Source of the DNA: Pseudomonas sp. QS1027
GTDB taxonomy: Bacteria; Pseudomonadota; Gammaproteobacteria; Pseudomonadales; Pseudomonadaceae
Assembly (NCBI RefSeq): GCF_002814235.1
Contig: NZ_PHSU01000026.1
Span: forward strand, 28,684 to 92,683
Direction: 5' to 3'
Length of the DNA stretch: 64,000 nucleotides
The notes beneath the pieces are model-generated. The model was given only the letters and a program-made list of their open reading frames with translations. It searched no databases and was not told the origin of the DNA. The position numbers were made by a program, and so were the translations under genes. Positions 16,235 through 24,845 of this stretch are shown here, piece by piece (position 1 is the first letter of the stretch; the number at the start of each line of letters is the position of its first letter).

Positions 16235-18067
16235 ATGCCTCAGGACAAGGAACGACAGATCTCACTGAGCATCGGCCTGCTCCCTGACCCCTTGCCGGTC
16301 ATCCGCTTCAAGGGCCGCGAGGCCTTGAACGAACCCTTTCGCTTCGAAATGGAACTGCTGGGCGACACCGCCCTGGACCTCGAGCCCCTGCTGCATCGCC
16401 CGGCCCTGTTGAGTCTGGGCCACGGGCAGGCCAGCTGGCACGGGATCATTGAGGAGATCAGCAGCCGCTACCTGGAGCCACGACTCTGTCATTACCAGGT
16501 GGTGTTGATGCCCCGCCTGCAAGCCCTGGCACGTTGCCCACGACGCCGGGCCTTCTGCGACCTGAGCGTACCGGCGATTCTCCTGCGGCTGCTTGAAGCC
16601 CACGACCTGGAGGCCGCCGATTACCGCTTCGAGCTCGAGCGTGGCCTGTACCCGCGCCGGGCCCTGTGCCTGCAACAGGATGAAAACGACCTGCAGTTGC
16701 TGAACCGGCTCTGCGAGGAAGAAGGCATCCACTATCACTTCGAACAGGCGCCGCACCGACATGTCCTGGTATTCGCCGAAGACCCGCAAAGCTTTCCCGA
16801 ACGGGCCGGTGTCGTGCCTTGTCACGACAGTGCCGCGGGACTGGAACAGGCCTTTATCAGCCAACTCTACGAGCGTCACCAGATGCTCGCCAGCCATGAC
16901 AGCCGACTGCCCGGGCATGCTTGCGCGTGGCCGCTGCAAGCGCCCGACGACGGCGCCGCCAACCAGACCAACGCCTACGGCCTGCACACCACCAGCCCCA
17001 CCGAGCGCCAGCGCCACGAGCAGCAACGCAGCCAGCGCACCCTCGAGCGGCTGCGCTGCGAACAACGCCAGATCCGGGGCTACAGCAACCTGGACAGCCT
17101 GCGCAGCGGCGAAGTCCGGCGGATCGGCGGCCATCCACGGCAGGCACTCAACGATCAATGGCTGATCACCGAGGTGCAGCATCTGGGCGAACAGTGCCTG
17201 GACCGATATCCCGTCGATGCCTTCAGTATCGAGGAGGATGACGGCCCGCATGACGAGTGTTTCAGCGACGGCTACAGCAATCACTTCAGGGCCATCCCCT
17301 GGGCCACGCCGTTTCGCCCCTCCTTGCGGGAAAAACGCCCGACGGCGCCGGGTTATCAGATCGGCACGGTCCTGGGTACACATGCCGGCACCGCCCGGCC
17401 GGATGCCCAGGGACGCCTGCGGGTGCAATTGCCGAACAGCGTCCAGCCCGCGGACTGCGCGCCGGGCTGTTGGGTATCGCCCGGGGTCGTGCAAAGCCAG
17501 CCCCCACGGGTCGGCAGCCAGGTACTGATCGACTTTGTCGAGAACGAGCCGGACCAACCGGTGATCTGTGGTTTTCTCACCGATCGGGACCTGTACGCCG
17601 CCTTTGACCCGCCGCCCCTGGCCGACAAACCTCCCGGTGCCGCTGCGCCGTGGGAGGGGCAGGACAGCGGCGGGGCGCCGGACGATGACCCCGGGGAGTT
17701 CTATCTGTATGAGCAACCCTGTGAACCACCGATAGCCGCCGCCCGCTGCCTATGCGAAAACATCTGGTACGTCGTGCGAATGCCCCGGCCCGGGCTCAAG
17801 GAACTGGCGCGCCTGAGCCGCGATGACATCCTGCTGGAAGGCCGCAGTGACAGCCGTGGCGCCGCCCTGCTGAGTTCCGCCGGCAGACGGCGACTGGCCC
17901 TGGAGTTGGCGGCCACGCCGGAACAGCTGTGGCTGCTCTACCCCGGACAATGCGTGGCCCTGCATGCGTACATCCAGCAGCACTGGAGCCTGCGCCAGCG
18001 CCAGGCCTTTCTTCAGGATGGCTTGAATGCCTCCAGCGTTTCCGGCACCAGCCCAAGGAATGCCTGA
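16235..18067 (+). CDS. VgrG-like type VI secretion tip protein with unusual C-terminus
   Basis: A 610-residue protein. Residues 1-365 match the gp27-like half of VgrG (SIGLLPDPLPVIRFKGREAL at the start, DENDLQLLNRLCEEEGIHYH near 150). Residues 370-450 form the gp5 OB-fold (QGRLRVQLPN, then VLIDFVENEPDQPVICGFL). The usual beta-helical needle with valine-glycine repeats is missing; instead an acidic linker (450-490) leads to a module around 505-600 (WYVVRMPRPGLKELARL, LWLLYPGQCVALHAYIQQHW). The ATG has GGAGAAGAG upstream; an in-frame ATG at 16175 is rejected. No other T6SS genes are nearby. The 3' end overlaps the convergent LysR gene by 55 bases. Confidence 0.82.
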   Translation: MPQDKERQISLSIGLLPDPLPVIRFKGREALNEPFRFEMELLGDTALDLEPLLHRPALLSLGHGQASWHGIIEEISSRYLEPRLCHYQVVLMPRLQALARCPRRRAFCDLSVPAILLRLLEAHDLEAADYRFELERGLYPRRALCLQQDENDLQLLNRLCEEEGIHYHFEQAPHRHVLVFAEDPQSFPERAGVVPCHDSAAGLEQAFISQLYERHQMLASHDSRLPGHACAWPLQAPDDGAANQTNAYGLHTTSPTERQRHEQQRSQRTLERLRCEQRQIRGYSNLDSLRSGEVRRIGGHPRQALNDQWLITEVQHLGEQCLDRYPVDAFSIEEDDGPHDECFSDGYSNHFRAIPWATPFRPSLREKRPTAPGYQIGTVLGTHAGTARPDAQGRLRVQLPNSVQPADCAPGCWVSPGVVQSQPPRVGSQVLIDFVENEPDQPVICGFLTDRDLYAAFDPPPLADKPPGAAAPWEGQDSGGAPDDDPGEFYLYEQPCEPPIAAARCLCENIWYVVRMPRPGLKELARLSRDDILLEGRSDSRGAALLSSAGRRRLALELAATPEQLWLLYPGQCVALHAYIQQHWSLRQRQAFLQDGLNASSVSGTSPRNA

Positions 18068-18897
18068 ATCAGCCGCAGTTCCTTGCGGCGCTCCAGGCAA
18101 CCGATCTGGTGCCGGTTGCCGAGGCCGTCACCATTGATCGGCAACGCCCGTACCCGGGGGTCAGGACTGACTTCCAACGACGAGACGATGCCCACCCCCA
18201 GCTTCGCGGCCACCGCTTCGGTCACCGCCTCGCGGCTGTCCAGCTCCAGCAGTACCCGCGGATTCACGGCAGCCTGGGCACAGGCCTGGTCGAAGGTGCG
18301 CCGGGTGATCGAGCTCGGCTCACGCAGCACCATGATCACCTGGTCCAGTTGCTCCAGGGCAATGCCCTGCGGTTCGGCCAGCCACGGATGCCCCTGGGGC
18401 ACCAGCGCACAGATCCGTGACTCGCTCAGCGGTTGCAGGTACAGGCCCTTGCGTGGCTCGACCTCGGTCAGCACCGCCACATCGGCATGCTCGGACAACA
18501 GCGCCGCCAGGGTTTCCTGGGCATTGCCCAACCTCAGGTTGACGGTAATCCCCGGGTAGCGCGCCCGCAGCCGGGCGAGCATCGGCATGACCATATGCGG
18601 CCCGTCGGCGGCAATCTCCAGACGTCCGGTCAACAGCTGTCGATTGGCTTCGAGCATGGCCTGGGCTTCCTCGACCAGGCCGAACATGGCCCGGGTAATC
18701 GCCGCCAGCCGGGTGCCCTCGGCGGTCAGCTCCACCCGTCGCGCGGTGCGCCTGAGCAAGGTGACCTGGTAGTGCTCTTCCAGGGCCTTGATATGTCCGG
18801 TCACGGCTGGCTGGCTGATGAACAACCGGGCCGCGGCACGGGTAAAACTACCCTCGCGGGCCACGGCATCGAATGCGCGCAGTTGGAACAGGTTCAT
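18013..18897 (-). CDS. LysR-family regulator, probable regulator of phnWX
   Basis: A 294-residue LysR-type regulator. The helix-turn-helix is at residues 1-60 (FQLRAFDAVAREGSFTRAAARL, QPAVTGHIKALEEHY) and the effector domain follows. It is divergent from phnW with 113 bases between starts, the standard layout of a LysR activator and its target, so it likely senses 2-aminoethylphosphonate or a product. The ATG at 18897 begins the conserved MNLFQLRAF; upstream codons to 18957 are rejected. Its 3' end overlaps the vgrG-like gene by 55 bases in the opposite direction. Confidence 0.85.
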   Translation of the reverse strand: MNLFQLRAFDAVAREGSFTRAAARLFISQPAVTGHIKALEEHYQVTLLRRTARRVELTAEGTRLAAITRAMFGLVEEAQAMLEANRQLLTGRLEIAADGPHMVMPMLARLRARYPGITVNLRLGNAQETLAALLSEHADVAVLTEVEPRKGLYLQPLSESRICALVPQGHPWLAEPQGIALEQLDQVIMVLREPSSITRRTFDQACAQAAVNPRVLLELDSREAVTEAVAAKLGVGIVSSLEVSPDPRVRALPINGDGLGNRHQIGCLERRKELRLIQAFLGLVPETLEAFKPS

Positions 18898-19010
18898 GGC
18901 TATCGGCCTCACTGATAGCTCGCATAACAACAAACAATTTGATTGATGACAAGCCAAACTGCAATTTATGCCCTGTATCCCGTCAACGATCCCCGCCGCG
19001 AGAAACCAGC

Positions 19011-20120
19011 ATGCGTACTGCCGCTCCCCTCCTGCTCACCCCGGGTCCACTGACCACCTCAGCCCGCACCCGTCAGGCGATGAGCCAGGACTGGGGCTCC
19101 TGGGATGAGGGCTTCAACCAGCTGACGGCGAGCCTTTGCGAGCAACTGCTGGCAATCGTCAACGGTGCCGACAGCCACTATTGCGTGCCCTTGCAAGGCA
19201 GCGGCACCTTTGCCGTGGAGGCGGCCATCGGCACACTGGTGCCACGGGACGGGAAAGTCCTGGTGCTGATCAACGGCGCCTACGGCCAGCGCCTGGCGAA
19301 GATCTGCGCAGTGCTCGGCCGTTCGTTCAGCACCTTCGAAACCGCCGAGGACCAGCCGACCACCGCCATTGATGTCGAGCACTTGCTGCTGGCCGATCCG
19401 ACCGTCAGTCATGTCGCGCTGATTCATTGCGAGACCAGCACCGGCATCCTCAATCCGCTGGCGGACATCGCCGAGGTGGTCGCGCGTCACGGCAAACGCC
19501 TGATCATCGACGCCATGAGCTCGTTCGGCGCCCTACCCATCGACGCTCGCCAGGTGCCGTTCGATGCGCTGATCGCCGCCTCGGGCAAATGCCTGGAGGG
19601 CGTGCCCGGGATGGGTTTTGTCTTGGCCCGCAAGGAAACGCTGGCCGCGGCCGCCGGCAACTCCCATTCGCTGGCGATGGATTTGCACGATCAGCACGCC
19701 TATATGGCCAAGACCGGCCAATGGCGTTTCACCCCGCCGACCCATGTGGTCGCGGCGCTGCACGAGGCGCTGGTGCAGTACCACGAAGAAGGTGGCCTGC
19801 CCGCCCGTCTCGGCCGTTATGCCGACAACTGCCAGGTGCTGCTGGAAGAAATGGCCGGGCTCGGCTTGCGCAGTTTCCTGCCTGCGGCGATCCAGGCGCC
19901 GATCATCGTGACCTTCCATGCACCGAAAGATCCGCGCTACCAGTTCAAGGCGTTCTACGAACGGGTCAAGGCCAAGGGTTTCATTCTTTATCCGGGCAAG
20001 CTGACCCGGGTCGAGACCTTTCGCGTGGGCTGTATCGGCCAGGTCGGGCGCAGCGATATGCAGGCGGCGGTTGCCGCTATCGCAGAGGTCCTGCGGGAAA
20101 TGGAAGTGCTGGATATCTAG
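19011..20120 (+). CDS. phnW: 2-aminoethylphosphonate-pyruvate transaminase
   Basis: A 369-residue PLP-dependent aminotransferase that converts 2-aminoethylphosphonate and pyruvate to phosphonoacetaldehyde and alanine. It begins with the family hallmark LLLTPGPLTTSARTRQAM; the PLP lysine is K193 in AASGKCLEGVPGMGF, preceded by the cofactor-binding aspartate in IIDAMSSFGALP. The ATG at 19011 is used because earlier in-frame codons (from 18873) overlap the divergent LysR gene. It forms a two-gene pathway with phnX, 54 bases downstream, allowing use of 2-aminoethylphosphonate as phosphorus, nitrogen and carbon source. Cytoplasmic. Confidence 0.95.
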   Translation: MRTAAPLLLTPGPLTTSARTRQAMSQDWGSWDEGFNQLTASLCEQLLAIVNGADSHYCVPLQGSGTFAVEAAIGTLVPRDGKVLVLINGAYGQRLAKICAVLGRSFSTFETAEDQPTTAIDVEHLLLADPTVSHVALIHCETSTGILNPLADIAEVVARHGKRLIIDAMSSFGALPIDARQVPFDALIAASGKCLEGVPGMGFVLARKETLAAAAGNSHSLAMDLHDQHAYMAKTGQWRFTPPTHVVAALHEALVQYHEEGGLPARLGRYADNCQVLLEEMAGLGLRSFLPAAIQAPIIVTFHAPKDPRYQFKAFYERVKAKGFILYPGKLTRVETFRVGCIGQVGRSDMQAAVAAIAEVLREMEVLDI

Positions 20121-20174
20121 AAACGCAAAAGCGCGCCTCTCTTTTCTATCTCATCGTATTCAAGGCTGATCGAC

Positions 20175-21002
20175 ATGAACTACCGCAACCCCACCCAACT
20201 GCAAGCCGCGATTCTCGACTGGGCCGGCACCGTCGTCGATTTCGGTTCGTTCGCCCCGACCCAGATCTTTGTCGAGGCCTTCGCCGAGTTCGACGTGCAA
20301 GTTTCCATCGAAGAAGCCCGTGGCCCCATGGGCATGGGCAAATGGGACCATATCCGCACGCTGTGCGATCAACCGGCAATCACCGAACGCTACCGCAAGG
20401 CCTTCGGCCGCGCGCCGAGCGACGAGGACGTCACCGCCATCTACGAGCGCTTCATGCCCCTGCAGATCGAGAAGATCGCCGAACACTCGGCGCTGATTCC
20501 CGGTGCCCTGGAAACCATCACCGCACTACGCCAGCAGGGCCTGAAGATCGGTTCGTGCTCGGGTTATCCGGCCCGGGTCATGGAGAAGGTCGTGGCCCTG
20601 GCCGCCCGCAACGGTTATGTCGCCGACCATGTAGTGGCCACCGACGAGGTGCCGAACGGTCGCCCGTGGCCGGCCCAGGCCCTGGCCAACGTGATCGCCC
20701 TGGGCATCGACGATGTCGCCGCCTGCGTCAAGGTCGACGACACGGTGCCGGGGATCCTCGAAGGCCGCCGGGCCGGCATGTGGACCGTCGCCCTGGTGTG
20801 TTCGGGCAATGCGCTGGGGCTGACCTACGAGCAGTACCGCGACCTCGACCGGGCGACCCTGGACGCCGAGCGCCAGCGCATCCACGCACTGTTCGCCGGC
20901 TCCCGGCCACACTACCTGATCGACACCCTCAATGACCTGCCGCAGGTGATCGTCGATATCAACAAGCGCCTGGCGAAGGGTGAAATGCCGCAGGGCAACT
21001 GA
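20175..21002 (+). CDS. phnX: Phosphonoacetaldehyde hydrolase
   Basis: A 275-residue HAD-superfamily enzyme that splits phosphonoacetaldehyde to acetaldehyde and phosphate. The nucleophile is D15 in AAILDWAGTVVD; the Schiff-base lysine unique to this family is K56 in RGPMGMGKWDHI; the acidic loop VKVDDTVPGILEG binds magnesium. Length matches the family. It completes the pathway begun by the transaminase encoded just upstream. No phosphonate transporter gene is adjacent. Confidence 0.95.
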   Translation: MNYRNPTQLQAAILDWAGTVVDFGSFAPTQIFVEAFAEFDVQVSIEEARGPMGMGKWDHIRTLCDQPAITERYRKAFGRAPSDEDVTAIYERFMPLQIEKIAEHSALIPGALETITALRQQGLKIGSCSGYPARVMEKVVALAARNGYVADHVVATDEVPNGRPWPAQALANVIALGIDDVAACVKVDDTVPGILEGRRAGMWTVALVCSGNALGLTYEQYRDLDRATLDAERQRIHALFAGSRPHYLIDTLNDLPQVIVDINKRLAKGEMPQGN

Positions 21003-21011
21003 TACGGGGCT

Positions 21012-22115
21012 TCAGAGCTTGATGATATTGCCCTGGGTCGGCGGCACCTGCCCGTGATAGAGGCGTGAGACCAACTGCCGGGCGGCCTCGTAGCCTTCAT
21101 CCACGACCACCTCCAGCAGCGGCGCCGGCCCTTCGCTCACCGTCCGGTAGAACCGCTGCAGGCCCTCGCCGATGTACTGGCTGACCCGTTCCGGCCCCCA
21201 TTCGGCGTTACGTTTGCGGATCTGGATCGGTGCAAAGAAGAACACCGGCTGCGGCCCTTCGATCGCCGTGAGCCGGGCCTCGTCCGTGGTTTGCGCGGAG
21301 CCGGCGAAGCAGCTGTAGAGCAACCGCCGGCCCAGGCGCTGATGCACTCGATCACGCAGCGCCAGATCACCGGAAAAGTCCACATACAGCGTCGGCTGAT
21401 CAGTGTCCAACGAGCCCAGTTCATCGTAGGCCAGGGTCTGTTCATAACAGCCCAACTCGGCGACAAACGCCCGGTTGGCCGACGACGTCAACGCCACACG
21501 GGTCAACTCGGGCCGCCCCTCCAGACACACCGCAGTACCAAAGGCGGTCTTGCTCGACGCACTGGAAAACACCAGGCGCGTGGCGCCGAAGAACTGGTTG
21601 TCCTGGAGGAAGTCGGCAAGCATCGCCGAAGTCAGGAACAGCGGCTTGAGCAGGATCTGCAAATCCTCGGTGTCCGCGCTGTAGTAAGGGTCCCAGCTGC
21701 AACGGGTGTACTGGTTGTAGGCCGAGGTCAGGTCCTTGCGGTGCTCGGCGGCGTCATAAAAACCCCGCTCGGTCACCCGTTCCGGCTTCATCCACAGATG
21801 GCTGGCCATCGGAAAGTAACCGTAGAAGCGCTCACCCACCGCTACCCCGTCTACATTCGACACCAGCACATCGGCAAAGCCCCATACCGGTATATGCCCC
21901 CACTCCGCCTCCCCGGTAGGAAAAAAACCCCAGTAGTTCATCGAGTCGCCATAGGCGGCGTAGGTAATGTTGTTGGTCGTCAGGGAGCAACGTTCGACCT
22001 TGAGGATCGCCTCGCCGGGACCCGCCACCAGGGCACGCTCCTGCGTTTCGATCCGGCTCTGGTCGAGGTCGTTCTTGCGGGTAATCAGTCGTGTTACCGT
22101 GCTGGCACTTGGCAT
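21012..22115 (-). CDS. DUF2855-family protein
   Basis: A 367-residue protein of the DUF2855 family, function unknown. Notable segments are YGDSMNYWGFFPTGEAEWGH near residues 55-75, SSASSKTAFGTAVCL near 200 and the ending PPTQGNIIKL. The middle part resembles the cofactor domain of medium-chain dehydrogenase/quinone reductase proteins, but no clean GxGxxG motif is seen. The ATG at 22115 begins MPSASTVTRL; the open frame continues upstream into the divergent regulator gene and is rejected there. It is divergent from a TetR regulator 54 bases away, which probably controls it. Convergent with phnX across 9 bases. Confidence 0.75.
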   Translation of the reverse strand: MPSASTVTRLITRKNDLDQSRIETQERALVAGPGEAILKVERCSLTTNNITYAAYGDSMNYWGFFPTGEAEWGHIPVWGFADVLVSNVDGVAVGERFYGYFPMASHLWMKPERVTERGFYDAAEHRKDLTSAYNQYTRCSWDPYYSADTEDLQILLKPLFLTSAMLADFLQDNQFFGATRLVFSSASSKTAFGTAVCLEGRPELTRVALTSSANRAFVAELGCYEQTLAYDELGSLDTDQPTLYVDFSGDLALRDRVHQRLGRRLLYSCFAGSAQTTDEARLTAIEGPQPVFFFAPIQIRKRNAEWGPERVSQYIGEGLQRFYRTVSEGPAPLLEVVVDEGYEAARQLVSRLYHGQVPPTQGNIIKL

Positions 22116-22169
22116 AATCAGACTCCTCTCTGCGACGATTGCGGGATGGAACCAGCTTAATGGCAGACC

Positions 22170-22832
22170 ATGAAGAACGGGTTCGGAAACGCCGGCAAGC
22201 CGGCCGCAAACAGCCTCAAGCCCCGCGCCAAGCCGCTCAAGCGGCCCAGCCAGGCCCGGGCGATATTCACCGTCGAGGCCATTTACGAAGCCTTTGTTCG
22301 GATTTGGCAACGCAGCGGCTGGCCGGTCCTGACCACCCGCGCGGTCGCCCTGGAAGCCGGGGTGGCCATCGGTACGCTGTACGACTATTTCCCGAGCAAG
22401 GCCGCGCTGCTCTCCGGTTATGTTCGCCATAGCGTCGAGCGTTTGCTGTGCCAGCTCGATGATCAGGTGATCCGCGCCGCAGGCCTGGGTTGGCAGGCAC
22501 GGGTCGAACGACTGGTACAGCTCAGCGGTCATCCGGCAAGCCCTGAACAGCCGCTGTTCGACTACCCGCTGCTGATGCTCGAACATCAGATCGCCGAGCC
22601 CAAGCACCATCAACGGGTATTCCAGGAACTGTCACAGAAATGGCGGGAGGCCTTCGACGCCTGCACCGACCTCGCCTCCAGACCTTCGGACGAGGCCATC
22701 GATGCCTGGCTGGTGCTGGTCTGGGGTGGGCGGCGTTACTGCATCACCGCGCAATTGTCGGCGGCACAGATTGAGGCCTGGCTGCGGGAAACCCAGGGGC
22801 TGATCCGTCAGCGCCTGGAAAATCCGCTCTAG
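22170..22832 (+). CDS. TetR-family transcriptional regulator
   Basis: A 220-residue regulator. The N-terminus is basic (about residues 1-28, lysine and proline rich). The helix-turn-helix spans roughly 35-75, including TTRAVALEAGVAIGTLYDYF, a classic TetR recognition helix. The C-terminal ligand domain is unassigned. It is divergent from the DUF2855 gene, its probable target. Its last four bases overlap the 3' end of the convergent FMN reductase gene. Confidence 0.88.
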   Translation: MKNGFGNAGKPAANSLKPRAKPLKRPSQARAIFTVEAIYEAFVRIWQRSGWPVLTTRAVALEAGVAIGTLYDYFPSKAALLSGYVRHSVERLLCQLDDQVIRAAGLGWQARVERLVQLSGHPASPEQPLFDYPLLMLEHQIAEPKHHQRVFQELSQKWREAFDACTDLASRPSDEAIDAWLVLVWGGRRYCITAQLSAAQIEAWLRETQGLIRQRLENPL

Positions 22833-23389
22833 ACCTTTTTGTTGCGCTCAACCCAGTGCCCATAGGCATTGATAAAGCCCTGCAGGAAGGGTTTGACCGA
22901 CTCGGACAGGTGGCCCGCCTCGTCGAACGCACTGCCCGCACCGCTCAGATAAGCTTCCGGCTGTTGCATGCACGGCACATCGAGGAACACCAGGGACTGG
23001 CGCAGATGGTGATTGGCGCCAAAGCCACCGATCGCTCCCGGCGAGGCACTGATCACCGCCCCCGGCTTGCCGCTCCAGACACTTTTGCCATAAGGCCGGG
23101 AACCGACGTCGATAGCGTTTTTCAGGACGCCGGGCACCGAGCGGTTGTATTCCGGGGTGACAAACAGCACCGCGTCGGTGGCCCGGACCTTTTCGCGAAA
23201 AGCCTTGTAGGCCGCCGGCGGCGCGTCGGTATCGATGTCCTCGCTGTAAAGCGGCAGATCGCCGATCTCGATAATCACCAGCTTCAGGTTCGCCGGCGCC
23301 AGCTCGGCCAGGGCCAGGGCCACCTTGCGGTTGATGGATTGTTTTCTCAAGCTGCCAACCAGGACAGCGACCTTGTAGACGTTGCTCAT
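22829..23389 (-). CDS. NADPH-dependent FMN reductase
   Basis: A 186-residue flavodoxin-fold reductase of the ChrR/YieF/AzoR-like FMN_red family. The FMN phosphate loop is GSLRKQSINRKVA (residues 13-25) and the isoalloxazine contact is the TPEYNRSVPGVLKNAIDV segment near 80-97. Such proteins reduce quinones, azo dyes or chromate with NAD(P)H and protect against oxidative stress. It overlaps the convergent TetR gene by four bases, without an obvious terminator between. Exact substrate unknown. Confidence 0.88.
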   Translation of the reverse strand: MSNVYKVAVLVGSLRKQSINRKVALALAELAPANLKLVIIEIGDLPLYSEDIDTDAPPAAYKAFREKVRATDAVLFVTPEYNRSVPGVLKNAIDVGSRPYGKSVWSGKPGAVISASPGAIGGFGANHHLRQSLVFLDVPCMQQPEAYLSGAGSAFDEAGHLSESVKPFLQGFINAYGHWVERNKKV

Positions 23390-23606
23390 GAGAACTCTCG
23401 ACTATCTGTGCGAAGGAACAGTAGTTATAGATGATCGGGCGCCATTGTCCCGACGTTTTTCTCCCGTCAGTCCACTGCTTTCCCCATCGATGCCCCGGAG
23501 CCTGTAGAGTAGAGCGACTATATTTTCCACCACGCAAAACTTCCCCCGCCAAACCACGGTCTACTGAGCCGCAAATCGGGTGTTCATTTCCAGAGGTTCT
23601 AAACAG

Positions 23607-23843
23607 ATGGCCGCAGTACTCGTCGGACAATTTCATGCCAGGGATGCGGAAGGTCGCGTCTATTCCGTGCATGAATTCCAGGAATCCACGCCTTCAGCCG
23701 AAGGCCTGGCCGGCACGGAGCCTGTCACCACCTATAAACTGGCCATTGGCGATCGCGTTAACAAAATCGACCACAATTCATTCCAGCTGGTTCAATCCGG
23801 GATCACGCTCACCCGTGAACCCGAGACATCGACCGCTTCCTGA
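23607..23843 (+). CDS. Small hypothetical protein
   Basis: A 78-residue protein not recognised by name. The start is ATG at 23607 with AGAGG upstream; an in-frame upstream ATG at 23580 is less likely. The sequence is soluble, without signal peptide or membrane segment, and looks folded as short beta strands (VLVGQFHARDAEGRVYSVHE, then TYKLAIGDRVNKID). It stands alone between an FMN reductase (opposite strand) and a LysR gene, with about 100 bases to the latter. Codon use resembles a real gene. Confidence 0.6.
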   Translation: MAAVLVGQFHARDAEGRVYSVHEFQESTPSAEGLAGTEPVTTYKLAIGDRVNKIDHNSFQLVQSGITLTREPETSTAS

Positions 23844-23942
23844 CCTGGGACAACAGGCGCAGCAGCCACCTGAAGTCATGTGCGCAGACTTGAGTTAGGA
23901 TCAGCCCACTGATTCCCTCCCGGCTGGACACGGACTTCAAGC

Positions 23943-24833
23943 ATGCGTTTACGCCATATCGAAGTAATCCAGGCCCTCCTGCAGACCGGCAATCTCGGCA
24001 CCGCCGCCGAGTTGCTGCAGCTGCCAGCGGCCACCGTCAGCGCTACTCTGCAGGATGCCGAGCAGCAGCTGGGTTTCCTGCTGTTCGCCAGCGTGCGCGG
24101 GCGGATGCAGGCGACCCGTGAGACCCGCGAGCTGCAACCCCTGCTGCACCGCCTGTACGCGGAAGTGGAACCGCTACGGCGACTGGCCGGCAGCCTGCGT
24201 CAGCATCAGGACCCCGCCTTGCGGGTGGTCTGCACACCGACCCTGGCCCAGCAACTGCTGCCCCAGAGCCTGGCGGCCTTGCGCCGACGCTTTCGCGAAA
24301 CCCCCTGCACCCTCGCCAGCCAGCACACCCGCGAGATCGTCCGCGATCTGCTGCTCAGGGAGGTCGAACTGGGCCTGAGCCTGCACAACCCCGATCATCC
24401 ACAGATCCACGCCCAGGCCCTGGCCGAGGGCAAGCTGCAATTGCTCGCGCCCCATGGCTGGCTGCAACCCAAACAGAAATACATCGCCCTGCAGGAGTTG
24501 GCCGGGCAATCGATGGTCGGCCTGGAAGAGCAGGACACCCTGAGCCTGATGCTCGACAGCAAGCTGCAGGCCCTGAGACCGGCGCCCCAGGTGCAGACGC
24601 GGGTACAGACCTACCAGATGATGCGCAGCATGGTCGAAGCCGGCGAAGGTTTGGCGATTGTCGACCCGTTCACGGCCGTCGGGGCCAGGGCTGGCGGCCT
24701 GGATGTCTGCCCGGTGTCACCGGCCATCGGCGTCACCCTGTACGCCCTGACCCTCAAGGAGCGCGAACCGGGCGCCGCCTTGAAGGCCCTGCTGGAAATC
24801 GTCGGCGAGAAAGCCACCGCGATGCTGCTCTGA
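23943..24833 (+). CDS. LysR-family transcriptional regulator
   Basis: A 296-residue LysR-type regulator. The helix-turn-helix occupies residues 1-60 (HIEVIQALLQTGNLGTAAEL, PAATVSATLQDAEQQLGF) and a substrate-binding domain follows from about 90 (PALRVVCTPTLAQQLLPQSL). Its target is not evident: the gene upstream is a small hypothetical on the same strand, and downstream lies a convergent acetyltransferase gene 12 bases away. It may regulate distant catabolic genes. Confidence 0.87.
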   Translation: MRLRHIEVIQALLQTGNLGTAAELLQLPAATVSATLQDAEQQLGFLLFASVRGRMQATRETRELQPLLHRLYAEVEPLRRLAGSLRQHQDPALRVVCTPTLAQQLLPQSLAALRRRFRETPCTLASQHTREIVRDLLLREVELGLSLHNPDHPQIHAQALAEGKLQLLAPHGWLQPKQKYIALQELAGQSMVGLEEQDTLSLMLDSKLQALRPAPQVQTRVQTYQMMRSMVEAGEGLAIVDPFTAVGARAGGLDVCPVSPAIGVTLYALTLKEREPGAALKALLEIVGEKATAMLL

Positions 24834-24845
24834 GCCACCGCCCCG

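Noticed and set aside
16020..16265. 81-codon frame upstream of the YebC-family gene whose stop overlaps its start (TAATG)
   Set aside because: The overlap looks like coupling, but the translation has no recognisable features and the 3' part coincides with the ribosome-binding region of the yebC-like gene. Kept as possible but unsupported.
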